Shown piece after piece: positions 17,901 to 25,302 of a stretch of 48,908 bases of DNA. A program made the translations under genes and the position numbers. Numbering within the stretch: the first letter of the stretch is position 1; every line of letters starts with the position of its first letter. Below the pieces are notes generated by a model, which did not search any database, was not told the origin of the DNA, and saw nothing but the letters and a program-made list of their open reading frames with translations. Origin of the DNA: Candidatus Wallbacteria bacterium (lineage in GTDB: Bacteria > Muiribacteriota > UBA6191 > JACPRK01); NCBI GenBank assembly GCA_016213845.1, contig JACQZN010000061.1, positions 1 through 48,908 on the forward strand. The letters are read 5' to 3'.

Positions 17901-18502
17901 AGGTGGCGCCCGCGCGTCGAGTCCTTGCAACCGAAGGGGAGCATCGTGCTTGCGAGGATGGCGGAATGATCGAGGCCCAGGAGGTGGCCGATCTCGTGCG
18001 TGGCGACCGCCTGCACGTCGAAAGTCCCGGGCTCGCTGGCCGTCGAGAAGCGAACCTGGGGGTTGAAGAGAACACTGGCGTAGCGTAAAGCCCCATTTTG
18101 AGTACTGTAACTGTAGGGAGTGACGGCGAGGGCTCCGCCGTACGGAAACGCGACGTCGACGAAGCTGACGAGGTTGACGCCTTCCTGGGTGCTGGCGGTC
18201 TCTTGGAGCGTGTCGCCCTCGTCGCGGAAGGAGACATTTGCGGACGCGGCATCGTCCCACGTCCGGAAGGCGGCGCGTACGGCGTCGGCGGCGCTGGTGT
18301 CGCCGACGCTGACGTTTCCGGACGCAGTGGAGGGGTTGATCCTGTACGGAATCGGGACCTGCCCCCACTTCACCCTGAGCTCGGGGTTGGCGGCGTCGGC
18401 GTTCTGGTTCCAGGCCAGCGCCGCACCTTGAGCCGCGCAGACGAGCAGAAGGAGGACCATCGGCCCTCGTCCGCGCAGGCGCTGCTGTCGTCCAACAAGC
18501 AT
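14969..18502 (-). CDS. Secreted matrixin-like metalloprotease with Ig-like repeats
   Basis: This 1177-residue exported protein starts at ATG 18502 with a basic n-region and a hydrophobic signal ending in QGAALA. Residues 60-220 form an M10A-type zinc protease: HEIGHLLGLDH at 169-179 gives the three zinc His and catalytic Glu, and M187 in the following STMLP is the Met-turn. A carboxypeptidase-regulatory-like beta domain follows (about 225-290). Then come four roughly 107-residue modules, each with the signature DRPGxGND, and a fifth degenerate one. The C-terminus holds two copies of an about 85-residue domain (IALPLxxP...LARxxGA). It probably degrades or remodels protein outside the cell. The kinase gene ends 59 bp upstream on the same strand, so the two are probably co-transcribed. 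Confidence 0.88.
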   Translation of the reverse strand: MLVGRQQRLRGRGPMVLLLLVCAAQGAALAWNQNADAANPELRVKWGQVPIPYRINPSTASGNVSVGDTSAADAVRAAFRTWDDAASANVSFRDEGDTLQETASTQEGVNLVSFVDVAFPYGGALAVTPYSYSTQNGALRYASVLFNPQVRFSTASEPGTFDVQAVATHEIGHLLGLDHSAILASTMLPFGCKDSTRGRHLSPDDLAGISSIYPALGFQAATGSIVGRVTNAAGSSIFGAHLVAVSSDGVVGAGAYTAADGSYRIGGLPPGAYQVLLEPLDGPVTTTTLSSPAYAFNFTRLASDFSSAFFQGGALVVVSAGFETSGIDFRTAPRTSQLDLRKLAMLPQSASSAEPVVCATDAQLAVDGQNLIVAGPGLNGSVSLSVSGAGVQLTFRSAFTLSDGTPAVRYLVEVSATAALGARNLVATDGQTLSVLAGALVVTPPTGDELGPTLSCSYDREPAAVPAGQLRISLLSDELLSTRPRISIDRPGTGNDVTLALLSPGATGFEWTYLYDVARASAPTISDGPCSVTVTAARDLAGNELRGLTGGSFTVDTQPPTGAIVYSKPASGVGAGILVLTASFSEPLGRAPRVYVDRPGTGNDAGPETMAPTGSPSQFTYAYSVAQAAPTVSDGVAVVFLDSIVDRAGNAGLQVSNTLFTLDTTPPAWTLAPRLRFTAAPVGVLSIDLTVTEPLSTVPLLSIDRPGSGNDVLDAPMSATASGLTFTLNYIVLPADGTRILDGSAQLRAMQVTDAAGNTAAPSVTLPVDTVPPNAVLSYSQPAGQVPAGRLVLTATFNEPLARTPSVEVDRPGEGNDLLPTPMTSAGDLRVWTASYQVLKQDGVDVRDGLASVTLRGALDSAGNVALTPAGGVLVFATGPEPPVARLSLSSSALSRIPAGPLFVTATFNLPPSERPLRLLRTPPGTGFSASGVSSVVMTATSDPNVYIAQLELPVANGVNVFDGLQSLQVTFPDGKPVTTLGGKFRSLTLDSLGKGHVALSLPRGSSLIALPLSAPGSGPGGAYMAGDLARSLGATLVVRTAPGGNTPNSRFEVYLASAGAADFPLEGNRSYLVHLPAAATLQLDGQLWPTEQRTTSLSLGANWIALPLGSPAGYGAGELARDTGASGILRQRRTSSGTLAFEPYLDGLSAAFNLELEDGLLLLSPSARPAVLPAGP
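15700..17160 (-). repeat. Tandem Ig-like modules with DRPGxGND signature in the matrixin gene
   Basis: Four copies of the signature are encoded near 17030, 16705, 16385 and 16065, giving a period of about 320-325 bp (107 residues). Variants are DRPGTGND (twice), DRPGSGND and DRPGEGND. A fifth, eroded copy (TPPGTGF) lies near 15740. Each module has a conserved Pro-rich opening and a DxAGN-like end, as in bacterial Ig-like domains. Confidence 0.75.
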
Positions 18503-18561
18503 GCGAAAAGTGTCGATTTTGTCCAGCACGAACCGTGCCCGGATACCCCCGGCGCCCCCGC

Positions 18562-20955
18562 TTACTGCGCCTTGAGCCCGAACTCGTAGAGCAGTGAGTT
18601 GAAGACCGGTTTCAGACCCGGAAGACACTTCAGTCGCAGCTCGACCTTGTTCTCGGGGGAGGAGAGAAAGGAGGTGGGGAAGATCTGGTAAATCTCGCCT
18701 GGAGGAGTTCCGACGGAAGAGTAGGTCTGGGGGGTGTTGCGGAAGGTGAGCTTGAGCCGGTCATTGAGCACCGCCTCGTAGTACATGCGGGTCGGGAGGT
18801 TGGTCGCCTTGCAAAAGATCGCGGCCCTGACGAATCGCTGGTCGGGGGGGCCTCGGAAGCGGAAAGTGAACTGCTCGCGATGGCGACCCTTGCCCTGGAG
18901 GATTTCCAGGGTATCGCGGTAGGCGGGGAACTGCTTGGAATCGAAGTTCTCCGGGAAGAAGGCCGCGTCCTTCGTCTCGTACTTGACGCTGTCGTACTCG
19001 GAGGCATCGGCGACGGGGTCGGCGTACTTGCGAGCGACCAGGCCGGAGTAGCTCGCGGCCACGTCGAAGCTGCTCTGGATCAGGTAGAGGCCCGCGAGGC
19101 CGTCGAGGTTCTCCAACTCCAGGAGCTTCTCGTAGACCGAGAGCTTGGTGGCCATAGGGATCTGCCCGGACTGGAAAAAGGCGGGCGAGATCTCGCGGAA
19201 GGCCCGATAGGTGGCCGTCACACGCTCGCGGCGCATCCGTTCGTCGAAGATGGCCTGCCGCTGGGCACTGTCCTTGGCCGTCGAGAGCGCAGCGTCGAGG
19301 CCCCGGATCAGGGAAGGCAGGTCGAGCTTCTCGATGTCGTACGCCATCATCTCGGGCAGCGGCGGCACCCGCACCAAGGGCGCCTCCACCTGCTCGCCGC
19401 CCTCGTAGGTCGCCGTCAAGGTCGCCCGCGGGATGCCTCGCAGGGGGTCGACGCCGCCGATCCGCAGCACGTGGGTCTTGGATAGCTCTCCCGAAGATTC
19501 GAGCTTCTCCGTCCCGGGGAAGGCCACCGTGAGTTTGACCGGCTGGCTGCAGGCCAGCGCAATCGTCACCCGGTCCGGCGACTCGTAGGTCGCCTCCGCG
19601 CTCTCCGTCTCGAACGTGCCACCGGTCCGGAAGCTGTGCTGGATGCTGGCGGAGCCGTCGGGATAGACGAACCGGTACTCGTAGGTGGCTGCGGGCTTCA
19701 GCTCGCTCAACACCAGGTGGTGCTCCAGGGCGGGCGCGCCGTCGGAAGCGGCCACCTGGCGCCAGTCCTGGTCGGTGCCGCCGGCCTCCTCGCGCAGCTC
19801 GACCTTTCCGACCATCGCGGTGTTGGACTTCCAGTCGAGGCTGGCGGTATGGACGCCCGGCTTGACCTGAATCGATTCAGCGGAGTAACTGGGTCCGATG
19901 ACTCCGGAGCGGAAGAGGTACGCGCCCAGCGCGGCCGAGGAGACCAGGAAAGCGAGGATGGCGCCGATCGCCGCCATCGTCCGTTTTCCCTGGAGCACCT
20001 CCGTGGGCGTGTGGGGCGGCGTCAGCGGCTGGGCCGCCCGGCGCGCCGAGGAGCTGGCGCGCACGGCCTTGATGACGCCGGAGGGCATCTCGCGGGTGCT
20101 GCGGCCCAGGTAGGGCGAGAGCTCCTCGATCTTCTCGTAGAACTCCTCGGCGTTCTTGTAGCGGCTCCCCGGCTGCTTCTCTAGCGCGCGGGCGACCAGG
20201 TCCCAGACGAGGCTGGGCAGGTTCGGGACCAGCTCGGGCAGCGGCCGCGGCGGCTTCTGGACGTGGGCGAGCAGGATCGCCATGTCGCTGGTCCCGCTGA
20301 ACGGGACCTGGCCTGAGACCATCTCGTAGAGCATCACGCCGAGCGAGTAGATATCCGACTGAGGGACGGCGTCCTGGCCGCTGGCCTGCTCCGGGGAGAT
20401 GTACTCCGGCGTGCCCATCACGACGCCCGCGCGCGTCTTGTAGTCGCGCTTCTCGCGCGACTTGGCCAGGCCGAAGTCGGCGATCTTCACGCGGCCGTCC
20501 GGCTCCAGGAGCAGGTTTTCGGGCTTGAGATCCCGGTGGACCACACCCTGCTTGTGGGCGTGCGCAAGCCCGGCCAGCGTCTCTTGCGCAATTCGAAGAC
20601 CTTCCGACACCGGAAGCTTGTGCTCCTGGTCCAGCCGCGTACGCAGAGGCCGGCCGGAGACGAACTCGAAGACGGCGTAGGGTGTGTCGCCCATCACGCC
20701 GAAGTCGTAGATGGTGACGATGTTGCCGTGCTGCAGGCGGGCCGTGATCTTCCCTTCGTCGAGGAAGCGGCGCACGGCCTCCTCCTCCTGGAAGAGGTTG
20801 TTGCTCAGGAACTTGATCGCGACGACGCGACCCAGCGACTTCTGCTCGGCTTCGTAGACGATGCCGCTGCCGCCTTCGCCCAGGACGCGCTTGATCGAGT
20901 AGCGGTCCAGGAAGTCGGGAGTGAACTGGACCCGATGCTTGGGCTCGGAGGACAT
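18562..20955 (-). CDS. Transmembrane Hanks-type Ser/Thr protein kinase
   Basis: The 797-residue protein has a complete cytoplasmic kinase domain: glycine-rich loop GEGGSG at 26-31, ATP-anchoring Lys48 (VVAIKF), catalytic HRDLKPEN with Asp142, DFG at 160-162, and APE-like SPE at 187-189. One membrane helix lies at about 327-348. The roughly 450-residue exterior part lacks PASTA repeats but begins with a fibronectin III-like domain (TATYEYRFVYPDGS); the rest is unrecognised. It should sense an external cue and phosphorylate intracellular Ser/Thr targets. It stands 59 bp upstream of the matrixin gene and 121 bp downstream of the GNAT gene. No phosphatase partner is in the window. Confidence 0.95.
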   Translation of the reverse strand: MSSEPKHRVQFTPDFLDRYSIKRVLGEGGSGIVYEAEQKSLGRVVAIKFLSNNLFQEEEAVRRFLDEGKITARLQHGNIVTIYDFGVMGDTPYAVFEFVSGRPLRTRLDQEHKLPVSEGLRIAQETLAGLAHAHKQGVVHRDLKPENLLLEPDGRVKIADFGLAKSREKRDYKTRAGVVMGTPEYISPEQASGQDAVPQSDIYSLGVMLYEMVSGQVPFSGTSDMAILLAHVQKPPRPLPELVPNLPSLVWDLVARALEKQPGSRYKNAEEFYEKIEELSPYLGRSTREMPSGVIKAVRASSSARRAAQPLTPPHTPTEVLQGKRTMAAIGAILAFLVSSAALGAYLFRSGVIGPSYSAESIQVKPGVHTASLDWKSNTAMVGKVELREEAGGTDQDWRQVAASDGAPALEHHLVLSELKPAATYEYRFVYPDGSASIQHSFRTGGTFETESAEATYESPDRVTIALACSQPVKLTVAFPGTEKLESSGELSKTHVLRIGGVDPLRGIPRATLTATYEGGEQVEAPLVRVPPLPEMMAYDIEKLDLPSLIRGLDAALSTAKDSAQRQAIFDERMRRERVTATYRAFREISPAFFQSGQIPMATKLSVYEKLLELENLDGLAGLYLIQSSFDVAASYSGLVARKYADPVADASEYDSVKYETKDAAFFPENFDSKQFPAYRDTLEILQGKGRHREQFTFRFRGPPDQRFVRAAIFCKATNLPTRMYYEAVLNDRLKLTFRNTPQTYSSVGTPPGEIYQIFPTSFLSSPENKVELRLKCLPGLKPVFNSLLYEFGLKAQ

Positions 20956-21076
20956 GGGCGTACCAGACGCTGCGGCTAGAGGTTCGAATCGGCGCGCCGC
21001 CGGTCGGTGACCGCGCCGCTGAATCCTAGATCACCGGGCTGCTGTCACGCCAGAGACCGAATTCGACCGGGCTCCC

Positions 21077-21628
21077 CTAGGCCAGCTGATCGTCGTCGCG
21101 CCAGACACTGAACGGAAGCGGTGCGCGCCCGGCCGCCAATGAGGCGTCTGCCACGGCGCCCAGTCTCCGGAGCGCCAGGATCGAGGGAGTGTTCTCCGCT
21201 TCGACCAGGAAGCGCACGCGGGACAGGCCCAGCACGGCAAAGGCACAGTCGAGCAACAGCCCCTTCGCCTTCGGGTTGACGCCCAGGCCTCTCCAGGGAG
21301 GCGCGATCCAGGTTCCAGCCTCCGCCGAGCGGGCGTCCCAGTCGAGCTCGAAGAGCGCCATCCACCCCGCCAGGCTCTCCTCCCTCCTCGATGCCGGCCC
21401 CCGCTTCCTATCCCGGGCCAGCAGCAGGAAATGAAATTCACGGCGGGCTCGCTCCTGACTCAAGGCCGACCTTACAAACCGGCGACACTCGCCCAGGACA
21501 GGACGACACGGGGCACCCTCGCCGTCCCCCGAGGCAAAGAGCCTGACCAGAGCTCGGGCGTCGCCAGGCCCCAGCGCCCGCAACCGGACCTCGGGAATCG
21601 TCAGGCGCCGGGGGCCAGCGGAGCTCAT
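21077..21628 (-). CDS. GNAT-family N-acetyltransferase (RimJ/RimL-like)
   Basis: The 183-residue protein has the Acetyltransf_3-type plan: VRLRALGPGDARALVRLF at the N-terminus, an AGTWIAPPWRGLGVNPKAK segment that includes the acetyl-CoA loop, and ENTPSILALRRLGA, the conserved Asn and Leu-rich helix of RimJ-like enzymes. It probably acetylates an amine on a protein N-terminus, an amino sugar or an antibiotic. Its ATG overlaps the stop of the upstream GT9 gene by ATGA, so translation is coupled, and a sugar-related substrate is reasonable but unproven. Confidence 0.82.
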   Translation of the reverse strand: MSSAGPRRLTIPEVRLRALGPGDARALVRLFASGDGEGAPCRPVLGECRRFVRSALSQERARREFHFLLLARDRKRGPASRREESLAGWMALFELDWDARSAEAGTWIAPPWRGLGVNPKAKGLLLDCAFAVLGLSRVRFLVEAENTPSILALRRLGAVADASLAAGRAPLPFSVWRDDDQLA

Positions 21629-22593
21629 CGGGATTCACTGTACGCCGCGCCCGGGGACGGCGCAGCAGCGAGAAGGGCCAGGGACCTTTCGACGACGGCC
21701 TCCGGCTCGGGCCACAAACCGCAGCCGCCCAGCGCGGCAACTCGGGGACCGCATGGAGCCCAGACGGCCGGGTCGGTCGGGCCGAAGATGGCGACTGTTG
21801 GAACGCCCAGCGCCGCCGCCAGGTGGGCCGGGCCGGAGTCGTTTCCGGCGAAGAGCGCGGAGCCCGCAACCTCGCGAGCCAGCTCGAGCATCGACTCGCA
21901 CCGGGTGACGGGCGCGCCGAGCATCGATGCCAGCTCCCCGGCCGGCGCTTCGTCCGCAGGCCCCTCCAGCACGACCGGTTTCAGGCCCGCCCGTGCCAGC
22001 TCCCGGGCCAGCTGCGCAAAACGCTGGACGCCCCAGAGCTTCTGACGCCCCCCGCTGCCCGCGTGGAGAAGCAGCCGCGTTGCGCTTCCGGGAGAGGGAA
22101 GACGGAGAGTGCGAGCATCGAGAGTCGACCGCCGGGTGTCGGGCTCTCCAGGCGCGAGCTGGCCGGCCATCCGGGTGAGCCTCACGGCCATGTGCTGCCC
22201 GGAGCTGGCCTCCAGCGTGGCGCCCCCGCCGGCGATGCAGGCGACCCCGCACTCGCGAATCCTCCGGGCAACCTGATCGTCGGGATCTCGCATCCAGAGC
22301 ACCGCCGAATCGAAGTCCGCCATGAGCTCTTGGAGCTTGCGGCCTGGCGGCTGGCCCGTCACGAAGAGATCGGAGAAGAGCGCACAACCAAAGTCGTGAA
22401 GGCCGTTGACGACCGGGCAGAGCGTGAGCAGCGGCGTGAACGCGCGATTTGCTGCAACCTCGATTCGAGCTTTCGGGTTGCCTCGTGCGATGGCGTGCAG
22501 AGCGGGCAGCGCCAGCAGCAGGTCGCCCATCGCGCCGGGCCTGAGCACCAGGACGCGTCGGACCGGAAAGGGCCGCGCCCGCGCGCGCGTCAC
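21625..22593 (-). CDS. Family 9 glycosyltransferase (heptosyltransferase-like)
   Basis: This 322-residue GT-B enzyme shows the GT9 signatures: LRPGAMGDLLLALPAL with the GxxGD turn at 20-24, HAGSGGRQKLW around 177-187 as the donor-phosphate segment, and GNDSGPAHLAAALG around 250-263. Family members transfer heptose or similar sugars to the inner core of lipopolysaccharide on the cytoplasmic face of the membrane, so its presence supports an outer membrane. It starts with GTG, overlapping the stop of the upstream secreted-protein gene by four bases, and its own stop overlaps the GNAT start. The exact sugar is unknown. Confidence 0.9.
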   Translation of the reverse strand: MTRARARPFPVRRVLVLRPGAMGDLLLALPALHAIARGNPKARIEVAANRAFTPLLTLCPVVNGLHDFGCALFSDLFVTGQPPGRKLQELMADFDSAVLWMRDPDDQVARRIRECGVACIAGGGATLEASSGQHMAVRLTRMAGQLAPGEPDTRRSTLDARTLRLPSPGSATRLLLHAGSGGRQKLWGVQRFAQLARELARAGLKPVVLEGPADEAPAGELASMLGAPVTRCESMLELAREVAGSALFAGNDSGPAHLAAALGVPTVAIFGPTDPAVWAPCGPRVAALGGCGLWPEPEAVVERSLALLAAAPSPGAAYSESR

Positions 22594-23087
22594 GGCGCGG
22601 AACGAAGCCGGATCTGGTAGAGCCGCAGCCGCACGTCGGGCCGCGTCAGGGGCAGAGTGACGCCCAGAACCTGCCCGGGCTCGAGGTCGCCGAGGAACTG
22701 CGAGGCGACGACTTCGTAGGGCCCCGAAAGCAGCTCACCGGTCGAGGCGCGGCCGGTGACGGAGGCTTCGAGCAGCTCGACGGCCGCCTGGCGCACGGCG
22801 GTTTTCCCGACGTTGCGTGCGGAGCCTTGTACGACACGCCGTCGCAAACCGTGGCCGTTGACGACCGTGGTCCGCACGTCCAGAAGGACTCCCGCCTGGA
22901 GGATCTGCTGGCGCTGCTGATCGGGATCGAAGCGGGTGGTGGGGCTGGAGAGATCCTTGAGCGGAGCGTTGTAGAGAAGCTCGAACTTCTTCTGCCGCGT
23001 GAGATCGTCGGAGGCGCCCGCATGGAGTGCCAGCAGCCACGCCGTCAGACAGAACGGGACGGCCCAGTCCTTTCCTCCGGTGCTCAC
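22590..23087 (-). CDS. Small exported protein of unknown function
   Basis: This 165-residue product begins with GTG. Its N-terminal hydrophobic stretch (VPFCLTAWLLALHAGA) fits a signal peptide with cleavage near residue 26. The rest is a compact domain with alternating beta-strand pattern, including VRTTVVNGHGLRRRVVQGSARNVG, reminiscent of FxLYD or DUF-type beta-sandwich domains that occur next to envelope genes. It sits between two glycosyltransferase genes, with the GT9 start overlapping its stop. I do not recognise a family. Confidence 0.65.
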   Translation of the reverse strand: MSTGGKDWAVPFCLTAWLLALHAGASDDLTRQKKFELLYNAPLKDLSSPTTRFDPDQQRQQILQAGVLLDVRTTVVNGHGLRRRVVQGSARNVGKTAVRQAAVELLEASVTGRASTGELLSGPYEVVASQFLGDLEPGQVLGVTLPLTRPDVRLRLYQIRLRSAP

Positions 23088-23132
23088 ACTGGTGTCGTTA
23101 TCGCGGCCTGGCGGCGATGTCCACCGTTGCCG

Positions 23133-24182
23133 TCAACTCGTCCGACCCACCAGCCGGGACAGCAGCAGCCCCAGCCGCCGGTAGTGGAACCTGGGATCGA
23201 TCATGGACGCGAGCGCCCAGCCGCTGATCCGCGCCGACGCAAGCCGGTGGCTGCGCTGGTGGAGGAGTCGGGGCAGACCGCGCACGGCCGCGAGCTTGCC
23301 GAGCACATAGGGGCCGAGCTGGGCGCGATAGGCAGCGACGAACAGCCCCCAGGCCGAACGCGCCAGGTGCCACGGGAGCGCACGCACCAGAACATCGAGA
23401 GGCAGGTTGCCCCAAAAGACCCACTCGACATTTCGAGATTGATGGAAGACCGACGCGACGGAGCCCGGCCCGCGCGTCGCGCCGCCTGAGTGCAGGACGC
23501 GGGCGCCCGAGACGTAGAGACACGCCAGCCCCAGCAACCGGGCGCGCACCGCCAGGTCGACGTCCTCGTAGGAGAAGAAGAACGATTCGTCGAACAGGCC
23601 CGTTCGTACGAAGAAGTCGCGCCGATAGAGCGCCGCCGCGGCACTGGGGCCGAAGACCTCGCAGTCGCTCGCGAAGGCCGGACCGTCCGGCTCTCCGGCC
23701 CCGCGGCTGAAGCCCTCGCCGAACCAGGTGAAGAGATCGCCCGCGGAGTCGATGCGGGCGCCGTCCGGGGCCCTCAACACTCGGCTGGCGAAGCAGGCCG
23801 CCCACGGGGTCGTGCGGGCAGCCTCCACGAGCCTGGCGGCCCAGTCGGGCTCGGCCACGGCGTCATCGTTGAGCAGCGCGATCAGATTGCCGCGTGCCGA
23901 GCGAATCCCGGCATTGGCTCCTCCGGCGAAGCCGAGGTTGACCGGAAGGGCCAGATGGCGCGTCTCGAACCCTGAGGGCACGTCCTCTTGCGAGAGCCCC
24001 GGGGGCTCGACGCCGTTGGCAACCAAGACCAGCTCGAAATCGCGAAAGGTCTGCGCCGCCAGCGAATCGAGGCAGGCGCGCAGCCGCTCGCGGTTCCGGT
24101 GGTGGACCACCACGACGGAGAGCTGCACGCGGCCAGGGCCGGTGTTCCAGGACGAAGGAAGCCCGGGATCGGACGCGCTCAC
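23133..24182 (-). CDS. Family 2 glycosyltransferase (rhamnosyltransferase-like)
   Basis: This 349-residue GT-A enzyme starts with GTG. LSVVVVHHRNRERLRACLDSL opens the fold, LNDDA at 104-108 is the donor/metal motif, and SYEDVD around 204-209 gives the acidic pair. The last 100 residues contain hydrophobic and basic stretches likely to bind the membrane. It is closely similar, almost motif by motif, to the GT2 half of the radical SAM fusion at 264-2657 (for example AGIRxxRGxxIALLNDDAV and FASRVL), so the two are paralogues. It follows the RING-like gene by 13 bp and probably builds a surface glycan together with the GT9 enzyme. Confidence 0.9.
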   Translation of the reverse strand: MSASDPGLPSSWNTGPGRVQLSVVVVHHRNRERLRACLDSLAAQTFRDFELVLVANGVEPPGLSQEDVPSGFETRHLALPVNLGFAGGANAGIRSARGNLIALLNDDAVAEPDWAARLVEAARTTPWAACFASRVLRAPDGARIDSAGDLFTWFGEGFSRGAGEPDGPAFASDCEVFGPSAAAALYRRDFFVRTGLFDESFFFSYEDVDLAVRARLLGLACLYVSGARVLHSGGATRGPGSVASVFHQSRNVEWVFWGNLPLDVLVRALPWHLARSAWGLFVAAYRAQLGPYVLGKLAAVRGLPRLLHQRSHRLASARISGWALASMIDPRFHYRRLGLLLSRLVGRTS

Positions 24183-24195
24183 GGCGGGAAGCGCC

Positions 24196-25095
24196 TCAGG
24201 ATCGCCTCGGCGCGCTCTGCTGGAGCGTTGGCGCCAGCACCGGCCTGCAAGAGGCTGCCGGGATCCGGACCTCCTGGGAGCCGATGCGCCCGATGTAGGT
24301 GGCAGGGCCGTCGTCCCCGAGCTCGGCGCGATCGACCCGCAAGATGGTGCCGGGAGCCAGCGCGCGGCCCTGGGATGCCGGATCGACCAGGATGACGAGG
24401 CCGGAGGCCGAGGTCCGGGCCGCCTGCTGTCGGAACTCCCTCAGGGCGCGCACGGCGCCGCCCGGCTTCGTCAGCTTGGAGACGATCTCGAAGTCGCTGG
24501 CTCTGAGCCGGAAGAGCCGCCCAGCCTCGGTGACTGCGACGTACTGGACGAGTTGCAGGTTGAAGCCTGGCTGCACGGAGAGAACGGGGGTCCGGTCGAG
24601 GAGATAGACCAGCTCGCCCCGAGGTAGCCCCTCCTGGGGCTCGAGCACCTGGGCAATGCCAAAGGAAGCCAGTCGGCGAGGCGGAAAGCCCGGCAGGCGG
24701 GAGCCCAGGAACGAGCTCTCCGAGCGGACGGTGCGGCGCGCGCGGGGTTCCTGGCGCGGAGGCGGCTCGATGAGCGCCACGATCATCGTGATGGCTGGGA
24801 TGGCGCCGACCAGCAGCGGCCAGCGCAGCAAGGACGCGGCGTGCCGGCCGGGCGCGAGCCATCTGTGCCAGGGGTGTGGGGAATCGCCGTCCGGCGGCTC
24901 GTCGATGAAGAGGATCTTTCCGGTGTCGCCTGCGTGTGGAACTGAGGCCCGAGCGGACTTGCCGCCACAGGCAAAGATGGAGCATCCGCCATTGAACGAC
25001 CAGCAATCGCGGTGATGCGGAGCGTGACACTGGCCGCAGTAAATGCGGTCGTCTTCGACGGATTCGCCGCAGACCTGGCAGAGTGCAGCAGTCAT
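24196..25095 (-). CDS. RING-finger-like zinc protein with one membrane helix
   Basis: The first 45 residues hold a dense Cys/His set: C6, C9, C20, C23, H24, H27, H28, C31, C38 and C43, ending in a WSFNGGCSIFACG-like segment typical of the prokaryotic RING-like families. A linker leads to one transmembrane helix at about 91-109. The remaining 190 residues form a beta-rich domain of unknown function, predicted on the far side of the membrane. Bacterial RING-like domains of this kind usually occur fused to membrane segments, and ubiquitin ligase activity has not been shown for most. It is the first gene of the minus-strand glycosyltransferase operon, behind a good extended -10 promoter. A signalling or scaffold role is inferred. 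Confidence 0.75.
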   Translation of the reverse strand: MTAALCQVCGESVEDDRIYCGQCHAPHHRDCWSFNGGCSIFACGGKSARASVPHAGDTGKILFIDEPPDGDSPHPWHRWLAPGRHAASLLRWPLLVGAIPAITMIVALIEPPPRQEPRARRTVRSESSFLGSRLPGFPPRRLASFGIAQVLEPQEGLPRGELVYLLDRTPVLSVQPGFNLQLVQYVAVTEAGRLFRLRASDFEIVSKLTKPGGAVRALREFRQQAARTSASGLVILVDPASQGRALAPGTILRVDRAELGDDGPATYIGRIGSQEVRIPAASCRPVLAPTLQQSAPRRS

Positions 25096-25120
25096 GGCTC
25101 GCGACCTCGCTCCCTGGAAA

Positions 25121-25129
25121 ATTATACCA
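25121..25129 (-). promoter_or_regulatory. Extended -10 promoter TGGTATAAT for the RING-GT operon
   Basis: On the minus strand, TGG is followed directly by a perfect TATAAT. No matching -35 box is seen, which the extended element can offset. Transcription would start about 20 bases upstream of ATG 25095, whose ribosome binding site is GGGAGCGAGG. Confidence 0.65.
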
Positions 25130-25210
25130 GAGCCCGTGCTCAGGGGCTCCTGGAGCGTGAGACCGCGAGGAGCGCCGCAAGGTTCCGCGGGTCCTGACAG
25201 GCGGGCTTCG

Positions 25211-25239
25211 TTGACGCTCGCAAAGTGGGTGGATTATAT
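25211..25239 (+). promoter_or_regulatory. Sigma70-type promoter of the MBL hydrolase gene
   Basis: TTGACG (25211-25216), a 17-bp spacer and TTATAT (25234-25239) form a near-consensus promoter, with a predicted start near 25246 and a leader of about 57 nt. The same bases read TATAAT on the minus strand (25238-25233), so divergent transcription is possible. Confidence 0.7.
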
Positions 25240-25302
25240 AAGGTGCAGCCTTCGGGGACCTCCGGGGGCCACGCGCCAGACGATCATGGAGTTGACGAAC
25301 GA

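Noticed and set aside
20960..20995. GGTTCGAATC, like the T-loop of a tRNA
   Set aside because: The flanking bases do not form a T stem on either strand, and no anticodon or acceptor arm is found around it.
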